From positions 1 through 64,000 of the forward strand of contig JANYDB010000065.1 of the NCBI GenBank assembly GCA_025359985.1: a DNA stretch of 64,000 nt, written 5' to 3'. Below, in pieces: positions 33,395 to 43,397 of this stretch. The notes beneath the pieces are model-generated. The model saw only the letters and a program-made list of their open reading frames with translations. It had not been told where the DNA came from and searched no databases. The stretch's first letter is position 1. Each line of letters begins with the position of its first letter. Position numbers and translations under genes: made by a program. Source of the DNA: Burkholderiales bacterium (lineage in GTDB: Bacteria; Pseudomonadota; Gammaproteobacteria; Burkholderiales; Usitatibacteraceae).

Positions 33395-34275
33395 CCGTGC
33401 AGCTTCTCAGTCAACATCCGTATTAAATACTGGCCATAGTTATTTTTAAGCATCGGTTTAGCGAGTGCCTCAATCTGGGCCGCACTGACCCAGCCCTGGC
33501 GATAGGCGACTTCTTCAGGACAGGCAATTTTTAATCCCTGGCGGCGTTCGATGGTTTCGATATATTGCGATGCTTCCAGCAGCGATTCGTGGGTGCCGGT
33601 ATCGAGCCACGCCATGCCCCGGCCCATCACCTCGCAGGTGAGTGCGCCTCGTTCAAGATAAAGTCGGTTCAAATCGGTTATTTCCAATTCGCCACGCGGC
33701 GAAGGCTTGAGGCTGGCGGCTAGCTCACACACTTTATTATCGTAAAAATAAATACCGGTGACGGCATAACGCGATTTAGGTTTTGCGGGTTTCTCTTCAA
33801 GCGAAAGTACGCGGCCTTGATCATCAAACTCAGCCACGCCATACCGCTCAGGATCATTCACGGTATAGGCAAATACGGTGGCACCATCCTGCCGCGCGTC
33901 AGCACGCTGTAACTGCGATGAGAAATCGTGTCCGTAAAAAATATTGTCGCCCAGGATCAACGCAGACGGCGCGCCATCAATGAATGTTTTGCCGATCAAG
34001 AACGCCTGCGCCAAACCATCCGGAGACGGCTGCACTGCGTACGACAAATTGAGGCCCCACCGGGCGCCATCACACAACAGCTCCTGAAAGCGGGGGGTGT
34101 CTTGCGGTGTCGAGATAATAAGAATATCGCGAATACCCGCCAGCATCAGCGTGGTGAGCGGATAGTAAACCATCGGCTTGTCATAGATCGGCAGCAATTG
34201 TTTCGAAACTACCTGAGTCACCGGATAGAGGCGCGTGCCACTGCCGCCAGCGAGAATAATGCCCTTACGATTCAT
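33391..34275 (-). CDS. rmlA: Glucose-1-phosphate thymidylyltransferase RmlA
   Basis: A 294-residue nucleotidyltransferase. '[37 protein letters not shown]' is the dTTP/Glc-1-P site, with '[13 protein letters not shown]' and '[20 protein letters not shown]'. It makes dTDP-glucose, first step of the dTDP-sugar branch. Its ATG overlaps the rmlB stop by 4 bases. Confidence 0.97.
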   Translation of the reverse strand: MNRKGIILAGGSGTRLYPVTQVVSKQLLPIYDKPMVYYPLTTLMLAGIRDILIISTPQDTPRFQELLCDGARWGLNLSYAVQPSPDGLAQAFLIGKTFIDGAPSALILGDNIFYGHDFSSQLQRADARQDGATVFAYTVNDPERYGVAEFDDQGRVLSLEEKPAKPKSRYAVTGIYFYDNKVCELAASLKPSPRGELEITDLNRLYLERGALTCEVMGRGMAWLDTGTHESLLEASQYIETIERRQGLKIACPEEVAYRQGWVSAAQIEALAKPMLKNNYGQYLIRMLTEKLHG

Positions 34276-35351
34276 GATGCTGCGTTCTCATATTGCGCCC
34301 GCATCCATGTTTGATATTCGCCACTCGAAATTGATTCCACCCAGGCCTGATTGGCGAGATACCACGATACTGTTTTGCGAATGCCGGTCTCGAAGGTTTC
34401 ATGCGCCCGCCAGCCTAATTCGCTTTCGAGTTTGCTGGCATCAATGGCATACCGACGGTCATGACCCGGACGATCTTTAACAAACGATATTTGGGTTATG
34501 TACGACTGACCATCAGGGCGCGGCTTTAACTCATCAAGCAGTGCGCAAATCGTATTAACGACCTCCATGTTGGTGCGTTCGTTTCTGCCGCCGATATTGT
34601 AAGTTTCACCTACGCGCCCGTTCGCCAATACGGCGCGAATTGCGGCACAGTGATCTGCCACATACAACCAATCACGTATATTCTGGCCATCGCCATAGAC
34701 CGGCAATGGCTTGCCGTGCAGCGCGTTCTGAATCACCAACGGAATCAATTTTTCCGGGAAATGATAAGGCCCATAGTTGTTCGAACAGTGGGTCGTCAGC
34801 GTCGGCAGGCCATACGTATGATGGTATGCACGGACCAGATGATCTGAGGCGGCCTTCGAAGCCGAATAGGGACTATTGGGCGCATATTGGTGACGCTCGG
34901 TAAATGCCGCATCTGCCTCGCTTAATGAGCCATAGACTTCATCAGTTGAAATATGCAAAAAACGAAACGCGGATTTTTCGCTGGCTGACAACTGCGAAAA
35001 ATAAGCGCGCACTTCTTCCAGCAAGTTAAAGGTGCTGACAATATTGGTTTGAATAAACTCGTCCGCGCCCGCAATGGAGCGATCAACATGGCTTTCAGCC
35101 GCGAAATTAATCATTGCAGTGGGCTTGATCTCGGCTAGCAGCGTTGCCAGCAGGGTGCGGTCGCCAATATCGCCCCGCACAAAACGATAGCGTAATTTCA
35201 ACGCCTCATCGGCCTCAATATTGGCGAGCGATTTTAGATTGCCCGCATAGGTCAATTTATCGAGATTTAATACCGGCTCATGATTTGCGCGCAACCAATC
35301 ATGAATAAAATTGCTGCCAATAAATCCTGCGCCGCCAGTGACAATGATCAT
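34272..35351 (-). CDS. rmlB: dTDP-glucose 4,6-dehydratase RmlB
   Basis: A 359-residue extended SDR. '[17 protein letters not shown]' (NAD loop), '[13 protein letters not shown]', '[49 protein letters not shown]' with catalytic YSASK, and '[13 protein letters not shown]' are diagnostic. It yields dTDP-4-keto-6-deoxyglucose, the branch point toward rhamnose or amino sugars, and heads the minus-strand cluster. Confidence 0.97.
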   Translation of the reverse strand: MIIVTGGAGFIGSNFIHDWLRANHEPVLNLDKLTYAGNLKSLANIEADEALKLRYRFVRGDIGDRTLLATLLAEIKPTAMINFAAESHVDRSIAGADEFIQTNIVSTFNLLEEVRAYFSQLSASEKSAFRFLHISTDEVYGSLSEADAAFTERHQYAPNSPYSASKAASDHLVRAYHHTYGLPTLTTHCSNNYGPYHFPEKLIPLVIQNALHGKPLPVYGDGQNIRDWLYVADHCAAIRAVLANGRVGETYNIGGRNERTNMEVVNTICALLDELKPRPDGQSYITQISFVKDRPGHDRRYAIDASKLESELGWRAHETFETGIRKTVSWYLANQAWVESISSGEYQTWMRAQYENAAS

Positions 35352-35489
35352 GTTTTCAGGGAGCGCACCACCTTTTAACAGAAAAGATGTGTAAGCATTC
35401 TATTTAGGAAAACTCGATTTTACCAGTGACCGCCGCTATTTCCCGATGTTGTGTGCAAACACGCCGCACCTCAACCGCCCACCCGCGTT

Positions 35490-35822
35490 TTATTGCGTCA
35501 ACACCCATTTCGCCAGGATCAACATGTTTTCATCGGTCACGGAGCTATTGGGCGGCATCGGGATTACGCCCCATACACCTGCGCCGCCTTTTTTAATCTT
35601 GGCGGCTAACATGACGTCGGCATTTTTTTGGATTTTGTATTTAGCCGCAACCTCCGTAAACGCCGGGCCCACCAGCTTTTTGTCAATCGCATGACAGGCG
35701 GTACATCCCGATTTTTTAGCCAGTTCTGCTGGGGTGTCGTCAGCAGCACCAGCGGCAACGCCAGTAAACAACAATCCTGCAATCATCACCAACATAACAC
35801 CGACATTATTTTTCATGATCAT
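35490..35822 (-). CDS. Class I c-type cytochrome (c551/c552-like)
   Basis: A 110-residue periplasmic monoheme cytochrome. Signal peptide MIMKNNVGVMLVMIAGLLF, then heme motif CTACH with 'VGPAFTEVAAKY' and the methionine ligand in 'VIPMPPNSSVTDENMLILAKWVL'. GGAG lies 7 bases before the chosen ATG. It carries electrons to an oxidase or peroxidase, partner not encoded here. Confidence 0.93.
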   Translation of the reverse strand: MIMKNNVGVMLVMIAGLLFTGVAAGAADDTPAELAKKSGCTACHAIDKKLVGPAFTEVAAKYKIQKNADVMLAAKIKKGGAGVWGVIPMPPNSSVTDENMLILAKWVLTQ

Positions 35823-35979
35823 TTTGATTCTCCATAACGGACAACTTACGATACCCAAGCCATACATTAATAGCGGAATTGCATAACGTATCAGCTGTTT
35901 AACCGGTTGTCACAGCTTTAACGTTGTTTGCGGTGCACACCAACAAAACGCCACACAAATTCACTGCTACTATCTTGTC

Positions 35980-36819
35980 ATGAATCCAAAATCGTCCTTT
36001 TCAGATAAGAGTTTGGATGCCTCAACCGGGTTTTTAAAGCGTACGCATGAGCGGGCGCGGCGATGGCTGGCAAGGGCGTGGCGCACACTGCATTTTGCGG
36101 CTCTTATTTTATCACTCGCGTTTTCTCCTGCGACTTATAGCCGCGACAACCGCGCCGCTATCGCCACGCAAATCGTGGGGGGTATGTGGCCTAATTTATT
36201 ATGGTTTACGGTGCTATGCGCGCTGATTAGTTTGGTGCTGATTCGCATTGTCGTGGTCACCGCATTAAGCTACGGCCTGTCCAAGTATGCTTTAGAGATG
36301 GTAGTGCGGGTGCTGGTACTCGAACTGATTCCCCTCACGGCAGCGGCGTTTGTAGCGCTGCGTTGCACCCTGCCTGATGGCGTTGAGTTAGCTGAAATGC
36401 GCGCGCGCGGCGATCTCACCGCATTTCGACGCGAGGGTATTGACCCGGTGCGCCGCGAAGCGCTGCCCAGAGTAATGGCAGGCGTATTTTCAGTCCTTAC
36501 GCTGGTGGCGGTGAGTTGCATCACCTCATTGGTGCTGGCGTATTTGAGCATTTATGGTTTTACGCCGTGGGGAATCGCTGGCTACAACCGCGTCGTGGGT
36601 CAGGTGTTTAGTCCTGCCGTTTCGATGATTTTGCTGTTAAAAACCGTGTTTTTTAGCTTGGCAGTTTCATTGATCCCGATGGCCTCATCCCTTTACGACG
36701 AGGCCAATATGTCGATGCAAAGTCGTTCCAAGGCGGCGCGTGAATTGGCGAGTATGGTGCGTTTATTTTCGGTCATTTTATTGATTGAAGTTGCCTCCTT
36801 AATGGGCAATTATTATTAG
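35980..36819 (+). CDS. MlaE-like ABC permease
   Basis: A 279-residue inner-membrane protein with an N-terminal helix and five further TM segments. 'LISLVLIRIVVVTALSYGLSKYALEMVVRVLVLELIPLTAAAFVALR' and 'REALPRVMAGVFSVLTLVAVSCITSLVLAYL' match the MlaE/YrbE fold. The long basic N-terminus (about residues 1-45) is unusual. It is followed by an MCE-domain protein; no MlaF-like ATPase is encoded adjacently. Role: phospholipid transport between membranes (family inference). Confidence 0.78.
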   Translation: MNPKSSFSDKSLDASTGFLKRTHERARRWLARAWRTLHFAALILSLAFSPATYSRDNRAAIATQIVGGMWPNLLWFTVLCALISLVLIRIVVVTALSYGLSKYALEMVVRVLVLELIPLTAAAFVALRCTLPDGVELAEMRARGDLTAFRREGIDPVRREALPRVMAGVFSVLTLVAVSCITSLVLAYLSIYGFTPWGIAGYNRVVGQVFSPAVSMILLLKTVFFSLAVSLIPMASSLYDEANMSMQSRSKAARELASMVRLFSVILLIEVASLMGNYY

Positions 36820-36868
36820 TTTTAGCGCCACGATATTGGATATTGCAAACCTACCGAGTCTTTTTATT

Positions 36869-37864
36869 ATGAATGAACCCTCAAACCCAATACCCGAAAC
36901 CGCACCTACTCCTCCGCTCCAATCACCAGCGCCTCCGCTGCCGAATGTTCAGATCAAAGCGGCAATGCTGCTGGTGTTGATGCTGGTGCTGGTGGGTGGC
37001 TCGGTGATTTATTTAATGTACGCCCGTGGTGCGTTTGAGAGCACCCAAAAATTGGTGCTGGTAGCCGATGATTCAGAAGGTGTCGTGGTCGGTATGGATC
37101 TAACTTTTTCCGGTTTTCCAATCGGGCGCGTTAGCCGTATTGCGCTTAGTCCGACCGGCAATGTGCATATGACGGTTGATGTGGCCCAGGCGGATGCGCA
37201 CTGGTTGCGTTCCTCCAGTATTTTTACGCTGGAGCGTGGCTTGGTCGGCAACACACGTCTGCGTGCCTACAGTGGCATTTTGACTGATCCGTTGCTGCAA
37301 GGTGGCGCCACCCGCAATCTGCTGGTCGGCGATGCCAGTGCAGAAATCCCGCACTTGGTCGCGGCGGCCAAAGAGCTGATACAAAATCTGAAAACATTAA
37401 CGGCGGCTGATTCTTCGCTCGATGCGAGCTTGAGTAATGTAAAAATACTGACTGAAAAACTCAGCGGCCGCAACGGTGCATTGGGCGCACTGTTAGGGGA
37501 TGAAAAGAATGCGCAAAAATTAATTCTGGCGCTCGATCAGGCCAACTCTTTGCTGGCCAAAGTGGATAATCTGGCCGCCAAAGCGGATACGCAAGTATTT
37601 GGCCCCGGCGGCCTGATGAAGGATACTCAGGCTACCATTGTTCAGCTCAATGGCTTGCTGCTTGAGGCACGGGCCAGTCTGAAGAAAGTTGATGCAGTGC
37701 TGGTTGAGGCGCAGGCGGTGGGCGCCAATGCGCGTGCGGGCACCGCGGATTTGGGCGCATTGCGCGCAGACATCGAGACCAGCTTGCGCAAGGTTGATCA
37801 TCTGGTTAATGAAATCAATCGTAAATGGCCGTTTCGCCATGACGCGGAGCTGAAATTACCATGA
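36869..37864 (+). CDS. MCE-domain protein (MlaD-like)
   Basis: A 331-residue protein from the ATG at 36869; a TTG at 36836 adds 11 residues. A Pro-rich N-terminus precedes one TM helix ('MLLVLMLVLVGGSVIYLMYARG'). The MCE core includes 'VVVGMDLTFSGFPIGRVSRIALSPTGNVHMTVDV', then a long helical coiled-coil ('LSNVKILTEKLSGRNGALGALLGDEKNAQKLILALDQANSLLAKVDNLAAKADTQVFG'). Typical of lipid-binding MlaD/PqiB ring proteins. Its stop overlaps the next ATG by 4 bases. Confidence 0.85.
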   Translation: MNEPSNPIPETAPTPPLQSPAPPLPNVQIKAAMLLVLMLVLVGGSVIYLMYARGAFESTQKLVLVADDSEGVVVGMDLTFSGFPIGRVSRIALSPTGNVHMTVDVAQADAHWLRSSSIFTLERGLVGNTRLRAYSGILTDPLLQGGATRNLLVGDASAEIPHLVAAAKELIQNLKTLTAADSSLDASLSNVKILTEKLSGRNGALGALLGDEKNAQKLILALDQANSLLAKVDNLAAKADTQVFGPGGLMKDTQATIVQLNGLLLEARASLKKVDAVLVEAQAVGANARAGTADLGALRADIETSLRKVDHLVNEINRKWPFRHDAELKLP

Positions 37865-38631
37865 GCAACGCCAACAGGAAAACCGGGGGAACCATCGTGA
37901 TCACTGTACCTGTGCAACGTTTTTTATCGGCAAGCGTGAGTGCAGTCGCGTTGTCGGTTATGTTATCAGTGATATTGTTAAATGGCTGTAGCAGCAACCC
38001 GCCGCAACCCGATTGGCAACTCAATGCGCAAGGTGCAATCGAGCGCGCAATCGAAGCCTATCTAACCGGCAATGCCCGCATTGAGACGCAGGAATTTCTA
38101 CGCGCCAAAAGCGAAATTACGCGCACTGGACGGGCTGATTTGCTCGCCCGTATTGAGCTGATGCGTTGCGCAAGCCAGGTGGCCAGCCTAGTGCAGGAGA
38201 CCTGTGCCGGTTTTGAAAAACTGCGGACGGATGCCGCTGTACCCGAACGTATTTATGCTGATTTTTTAGCCGGTCAATTGCAGGCAAAAGATGCGCCACT
38301 CCTGCCACCACAACATCGTGCCGCGGCTAGCGCCAGCAACGATGCAGAAATGATTCAAGCGCTCCAAAACATCACTGACCCACTATCCAGATTGGTTGCA
38401 GCAGGCGTGCTGTTTCGCGAAAGTCGCGCCAGTCCACAGATACTGGTATTAGCCGTTGAGACCGCGTCAGCGCAAGGCTGGCGGCGGCCATTATTGGCCT
38501 GGCTAGGCGTGCAACTCATGCGTGCTGAAAAATCTGGCGATATTGCAGACGCTGAGCGCTTGCGCCGGAGGATTGAATTAGTGCGTAATACAGGTATGGT
38601 CACTACGCCTGCCGCATCCACCACCCCGTAG
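37861..38631 (+). CDS. Lipoprotein in the MCE operon
   Basis: A 256-residue protein with a lipobox LLNGC after a hydrophobic segment (LSVMLSVILLNGC). The mature part is mostly helical ('AIERAIEAYLTGNARIETQEFLRAKSEITRTG', 'RAEKSGDIADAERLRRRIELV'), TPR-like in pattern. No family name is recognised. ATGA overlap with the MlaD-like gene suggests it serves the same envelope-transport function. Confidence 0.72.
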   Translation: MSNANRKTGGTIVITVPVQRFLSASVSAVALSVMLSVILLNGCSSNPPQPDWQLNAQGAIERAIEAYLTGNARIETQEFLRAKSEITRTGRADLLARIELMRCASQVASLVQETCAGFEKLRTDAAVPERIYADFLAGQLQAKDAPLLPPQHRAAASASNDAEMIQALQNITDPLSRLVAAGVLFRESRASPQILVLAVETASAQGWRRPLLAWLGVQLMRAEKSGDIADAERLRRRIELVRNTGMVTTPAASTTP

Positions 38632-38635
38632 ATTT

Positions 38636-39436
38636 TTAATTTTTTGAGTTTTTGAGTGGCGCTGTAGGTGAAATTGCCGGTGGCATTTTCGATAACTCAA
38701 TCAACTTCACATATTTGGCAAACGCCGCAAAGCAGCCAATTGCGACATGCGCAAAGCCAGGCCCACCATCCAGAAAGCCGCGGCGCAAAAAATAGAATTT
38801 GATAAACCGGGCAAACGGACTTAAAAAAAGCTTGCCATAACCGGCACGCACGCCCTGGTCATACAGCGCCTGCGCATGCAGACTGGAATAATGGTTTTGT
38901 TTGGCAAGATAAGTGGTGACCTCTTCAGCGGAATCATGCAGCAAATCACCTTCGAGTCGACCCACATCTGCGGTGGTCATCACGGTCTCATGCACCTCAT
39001 CATTACTCCAGCTCGCGTGCTGGCGATGAAATAAGCGCAGCGACCAATCGGGATAGCCCTCGCCATGGCGCAGCCAGCGGCCCAAAAATCGATTGCGTCG
39101 GCGCATACGATACGCAAAATGTTCAGGATCCTGCATGGTGGCACTAATGACCGCGGCCAGCTCCGGCGAGACGCGTTCATCAACATCAAGACAGAGTACC
39201 CAGTCCTGTGCGGCTATGCTCACCGCAAACTGCTTTTGCCGTCCAAAACCCAGCCATTCTTTTTCGATAACGCGGCAGCCTTTGATATCCGCAATGTCCC
39301 GGGTTGCATCGCCCGAGCCTGAATCAACCACCACAATTTCACGCGCGAAGGACACACTATCAATGCACGCCCCGATTTGCGCGGCGGCGTTTTTGGCAAT
39401 GATCACAACAGAGAGCGGGATTTTTTTGTCAACCAC
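38636..39436 (-). CDS. LPS core glycosyltransferase, family 2 (WaaE/LgtF-like)
   Basis: A 266-residue GT-A transferase starting at GTG. 'LSVVIIAKNAAAQIGACIDSV', 'EIVVVDSGSGDATRDIA', 'WVLCLDVDERVSPEL' (DxD), 'FAYRMRRRNRFLGRWLRHGEGYPDWSLRLFHRQ' and 'FIKFYFLRRGFLDGGPGFAHVAIG' match the beta-1,4-glucosyltransferases that decorate HepI of the LPS inner core. It faces waaC and waaA across a short intergenic region, consistent with an LPS core locus. Confidence 0.9.
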   Translation of the reverse strand: MVDKKIPLSVVIIAKNAAAQIGACIDSVSFAREIVVVDSGSGDATRDIADIKGCRVIEKEWLGFGRQKQFAVSIAAQDWVLCLDVDERVSPELAAVISATMQDPEHFAYRMRRRNRFLGRWLRHGEGYPDWSLRLFHRQHASWSNDEVHETVMTTADVGRLEGDLLHDSAEEVTTYLAKQNHYSSLHAQALYDQGVRAGYGKLFLSPFARFIKFYFLRRGFLDGGPGFAHVAIGCFAAFAKYVKLIELSKMPPAISPTAPLKNSKN

Positions 39437-39567
39437 AGTTTTTTCAGCGTTGGTTTTGGTGAGTATTTGAGAAGCATTTTGTTAAGTAACTCTATGCAGC
39501 TATTGTAAGGTGATTGTGCCATGCAGTGGATGGTGGATTGAACGCACGCCTCAGCTAGAATACGACG

Positions 39568-40554
39568 ATGCGCATTTTGTTAGTTAAACTTTCTTCAATG
39601 GGCGACGTGATTCATAACTTACCGGTGGTGAGTGATCTGGCGCACGCGTTCCCGCACGCAGTCATTGATTGGGTGACCGAATCACCTTACGCAGAATTGG
39701 TCAGGCTGCATCCAGGTGTGGCCAGGGTCCTGACGGTAAATTTACGCTCCCTCAAAAAAAAATGGTGGATGCGTTCGTCTTGGCAGCAGTTACAGCAGAA
39801 TCGGCAGGCATTGCGTGAAGCGCCGTATGACGCTGTGCTTGATACTCAGGGATTGGTTAAGAGCGCCGTGGTCGCCAGCTGGGCTAACGGCCCTCGCTAT
39901 GGGCTGTCGCGTGACACTGTCCGTGAGCCGTTTGCCGCACGGTTTTATCAGCACAGCTTTATGATCGATAAAAATGAGCATGCGGTTACGCGTAATCGCA
40001 TGCTGGCCGCTGCCACATTCGGCTATGCCTTACGCGCACCGATTAACTATGGTTTGTCTGGCGTATTGCCTCAAACCCCGCGCCCAGCATGGCTTTCCAG
40101 CCATCGCTATGTTGTGATGCTGCACGCTACCAGTCGCATCGACAAGCAGTGGCCCAACGAACATTGGGTTGCGCTAGGCAAACAACTGCAAGTGCTTGGC
40201 TACGCGCTGATTTTCCCGTGGGGCAATGCGGACGAAAAACAAACCAGTGAATCACTCGCCGCGTTGTTAATGCATGACACTGTCCCGACCATCGTGCCGC
40301 CATGCCTCACGCTGACCGAGGCCGCAAGCTTACTGGCGGGTGCCAGCGCTGTCGTCGGCGTGGACACCGGCCTCGCTCATTTGGCGGTTGCGTTGGGCCG
40401 CCCAACGCTGGGTTTGTACATCAGCACCTCACCTGCGTTGACGGGATTATTCGGCTCACCCACCGCCGTTAACCTGGGTGGCGGCAGCCGCGAATCTCCG
40501 GCAAACCCTAGCGTGGAAGCGGCTTTTCAGGCGATTCAACCGTGGCTGGGCTAG
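39568..40554 (+). CDS. waaC: Lipopolysaccharide heptosyltransferase I (WaaC)
   Basis: A 328-residue GT9 enzyme: 'MRILLVKLSSMGDVIHNLPVVSDLA' at the start, 'DWVTESPYAELVRLHPGV', 'AVLDTQGLVKSAVVASWA', 'RIDKQWPNEHWVALGKQL', and 'GVDTGLAHLAVALGRPTLGLY' as the ADP-heptose site. Adds the first heptose to Kdo2-lipid A. Its stop is one base before the waaA ATG. Confidence 0.95.
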   Translation: MRILLVKLSSMGDVIHNLPVVSDLAHAFPHAVIDWVTESPYAELVRLHPGVARVLTVNLRSLKKKWWMRSSWQQLQQNRQALREAPYDAVLDTQGLVKSAVVASWANGPRYGLSRDTVREPFAARFYQHSFMIDKNEHAVTRNRMLAAATFGYALRAPINYGLSGVLPQTPRPAWLSSHRYVVMLHATSRIDKQWPNEHWVALGKQLQVLGYALIFPWGNADEKQTSESLAALLMHDTVPTIVPPCLTLTEAASLLAGASAVVGVDTGLAHLAVALGRPTLGLYISTSPALTGLFGSPTAVNLGGGSRESPANPSVEAAFQAIQPWLG

Positions 40555-40555
40555 C

Positions 40556-41857
40556 ATGTTGCGCTTGATTTATACACTGCTGTTTGCGCTCGCCACGCCG
40601 TTTATTTTGGCTAGACTGTGGTGGCGGGGCAGGCGAGAGCCAGGCTATCGACAATATATTGCGGAGCGGTTTGGATATTATTCGCCGCCGCCGCAACGCG
40701 ATACGGTCTGGATACATGCCGTATCGGTTGGCGAAGTCCGCGCTGCAGCAGCGCTGGTCGCCGCCTGCGAAAAACATTTTCCGCAGTTGCCGATTCTGCT
40801 CACTTGCATGACGCCAACCGGGCGCGCTATGGCGGTTGAGTTATTTGCACATCGCGCCACGATTGCTTACTTGCCTTACGATTTGCCGTTTGCCGTGGGC
40901 AGACTATTGGCGCATTTCAAACCACGCTGTTTACTCATTATGGAAACGGAAATCTGGTTCAATCTGGTCGCGGTTTGTTGCCGCGAAAAAATTCCTGTAC
41001 TGCTGGTCAATGGCCGACTATCTGAGCGCTCTCGCAACGGCTATGCAAAATTTGCGCCGATCCGGTTGCTGACGCAGGATGCGCTCGCCGCCATCACTGT
41101 GGTCGCGGCGCAATCGACGGCAGATGCGGCGCGATTCCTGGCGCTCGGCGCTCGCCATGTCGTGGTCACGGGCAACATGAAATTCGATTTATCGCCGGAC
41201 GTAGCGGCCGTTGCACGCGGTGCCGCCTGGCGAACCGCGATACTTGCAACACCCACTAAAACCAGCCGGCGACATGTGCTGCTGGCTGCTAGCACGCGAG
41301 AGGGCGAAGAGGCAATGTTGCTGGAGGCTTTCTGCCATGTGTTTGACGCTACCGCGCGCCGGGATATTTTGCTGGTGATCGTGCCGCGTCATCCGCAGCG
41401 TTTTAATGATGTGCTGCAGATGATCAAAGCAGCCGAATTGTCTGTCATTCAACGCAGCGCAACCAGCCTGCCTGACGATGGCATACAGGTTTGGCTGGGC
41501 GATTCAATGGGCGAGATGGCTGCGTATTATGCGCTCTGTGATGTCGCCATCATTGGCGGCAGTTTCGAGGCGCTCGGCGGGCAAAATTTTATTGAGGCTG
41601 CTGCATTGGGCAAGCCCGTCATCGTTGGCCCGCATGTGTTTAATTTTAGCGACGCCGTGCGCTCGGCCAAAAACGTCGGCGCACTCATGCAGGTAGCCGA
41701 TGCCGACAGCGCGATGCAAGCCGCGCAATCACTGCTTTATGACGCGGCACAGCAGCGCGAGATGGGTGTAGCTGCGTTGCAATTCACGGCCATGCATCGG
41801 GGCGCGACTGAAAAAACAATGGGGCTCATCACGGATGCGATGAACCCCACTCTTTGA
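40556..41857 (+). CDS. waaA: 3-deoxy-D-manno-octulosonic-acid transferase (WaaA/KdtA)
   Basis: A 433-residue GT30 enzyme from the ATG at 40556; an in-frame start at 40478 would lie inside waaC. N-terminal TM anchor (MLRLIYTLLFALATPFILARLW), 'VWIHAVSVGEVRAAAALV' and 'LLIMETEIWFNLV' (catalytic acceptor region), 'LVNGRLSERS', and 'VAIIGGSFEALGGQNFIEAAALGKPVIVGPHVFNF' (CMP-Kdo site). Transfers Kdo to lipid IVA at the inner membrane. Confidence 0.96.
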   Translation: MLRLIYTLLFALATPFILARLWWRGRREPGYRQYIAERFGYYSPPPQRDTVWIHAVSVGEVRAAAALVAACEKHFPQLPILLTCMTPTGRAMAVELFAHRATIAYLPYDLPFAVGRLLAHFKPRCLLIMETEIWFNLVAVCCREKIPVLLVNGRLSERSRNGYAKFAPIRLLTQDALAAITVVAAQSTADAARFLALGARHVVVTGNMKFDLSPDVAAVARGAAWRTAILATPTKTSRRHVLLAASTREGEEAMLLEAFCHVFDATARRDILLVIVPRHPQRFNDVLQMIKAAELSVIQRSATSLPDDGIQVWLGDSMGEMAAYYALCDVAIIGGSFEALGGQNFIEAAALGKPVIVGPHVFNFSDAVRSAKNVGALMQVADADSAMQAAQSLLYDAAQQREMGVAALQFTAMHRGATEKTMGLITDAMNPTL

Positions 41858-41908
41858 ATCAGGCGCCAAATTTAAACCTCCGACCAACTGGCATGCTGCT
41901 TTGTGCCG

Positions 41909-43261
41909 CTATTTAACCAGCAGACGATTAACCTCGGCAATATCTTCTTCCTGCAAACGGCCCACACCGGATTTCAGGCGCAATTGCGACAAAATCGTGT
42001 TGTAACGCGCTTGCTGTAAATCGCGGCGCGCCTGAAATAATTGCTGTTGTGCATTGAGGATATCAACGTTGGTTCGCACGCCCACTTCACGGCCCAGAAT
42101 AGTCGAATCCAGTGATGATTTATTTGAGACCAGCGCCGCTTCATAAGCCTTCACCTGCGCCACACCATTTTTGACACCCAGAAATGATTGGCGTACTGAT
42201 TGCGCCACGGTGCGTTTAGAATTTTCCAGATCCTGTTCGGCTCGCTCGCGTACCGATAGCGATTGGCGCACTCGTGACTGCGTTCCGCCACCTTGATACA
42301 AAGGCACCGCAAATTGCAATCCGATCTGCGTGGATTTAGTAGCAAGCTCCGGTCCCGTCTGGCCAAATACATTGATGCTGGGTGAACGGTTGTCCGAATA
42401 GCTGCCGACCAAATCAACGGTTGGGTAATGACCTGCACGATTGCGCCCCACATCAAGAGAGGCGATTTCATAACCCGCGCGAAGCTGCGCAATAACCGGG
42501 CTTTCAACTTCTGCGGTTTTTACCCACGCTTCCATATCGGCAGGTTGCGGCAGCGACAACGCCACACCATCTTTCAGCGGGCTTAAGCTCGGCGGCATTT
42601 TGCCGATCAGTTGCTGCAATGCGCGCATTTTTATTTCGAGATCATTTTGATCCGCAATTTCACGCGCCCCGGCCAGGTCAGAGCGTGCTTGCGCTTCATA
42701 GGAATCTACAATGGTAGCGGTACCGACTTCAAAATTACGTTTCGCCTGGGCGAGCTGTTCAGCAAAGGCGGTTTTTTGCGCTGCCGAGAGCGCCACGTTG
42801 TCCTGGGCCAGCAGCACATCAAAATAGGCCTGCGCACTGCGTAAAACCAAATTTTGCGCTGCGTCAGCAAACACCGCATCGGTTTGCTTGACTTGCCAAT
42901 TCGCTTGATCCGCCACTATCCAGTTCTGCACACGAAACAAGGGCTGCGACAAACTCAAGGTATAGCCTTTGCTGTTGTAATCCAGCGTGGACGTGCCGCT
43001 GGTTTCGCGAGTGTTCCGGGCGTAGTTGCCGCTTAGATTTACATTGGGCAACAACCCTGCACGTGCTTGCGGCAGCGCTTCCTTGCCAGCGGTTGCCGCC
43101 GCGCGCGCCGAGGCATAAACAGGATCTTGAGCGATGGCCTCACGATAAACATCGAGCAAGTCTGCTGCCCAAACGGGGCTTGATGTACTCATCAGACTCA
43201 ATGATGTCGCTGCCAACAAGGCCGTGATAAATAAGGAAGTGGGGGTGATTCTAGGTGTCAT
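41909..43261 (-). CDS. tolC: TolC-family outer-membrane efflux/secretion channel
   Basis: A 450-residue protein with a signal peptide (cleavage near VWA|ADL). 'DLLDVYREAIAQDPVYASARA' and the internal repeat 'KRNFEVGTATIVDSYEAQARSDLAGAREI' / 'ILGREVGVRTNVDILNAQQQLFQARRDLQQARY' are the TolC/type I secretion signature. Trimeric channel for RND or ABC efflux and type I secretion. Downstream of the tetR, pcm-like and rhodanese genes on the same strand. Confidence 0.93.
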   Translation of the reverse strand: MTPRITPTSLFITALLAATSLSLMSTSSPVWAADLLDVYREAIAQDPVYASARAAATAGKEALPQARAGLLPNVNLSGNYARNTRETSGTSTLDYNSKGYTLSLSQPLFRVQNWIVADQANWQVKQTDAVFADAAQNLVLRSAQAYFDVLLAQDNVALSAAQKTAFAEQLAQAKRNFEVGTATIVDSYEAQARSDLAGAREIADQNDLEIKMRALQQLIGKMPPSLSPLKDGVALSLPQPADMEAWVKTAEVESPVIAQLRAGYEIASLDVGRNRAGHYPTVDLVGSYSDNRSPSINVFGQTGPELATKSTQIGLQFAVPLYQGGGTQSRVRQSLSVRERAEQDLENSKRTVAQSVRQSFLGVKNGVAQVKAYEAALVSNKSSLDSTILGREVGVRTNVDILNAQQQLFQARRDLQQARYNTILSQLRLKSGVGRLQEEDIAEVNRLLVK

Positions 43262-43397
43262 ATTTTTCCCGCAGGGGTGTTGTTAATTTGGCAGTAAAGT
43301 ACGATTGAATGATGACATGATTGGAACATGAGATAAGGCTTTGATGGTAACTGAGCATCGATTGGATTTTCTTAATTTCAACGCGATCAGCCGATTA

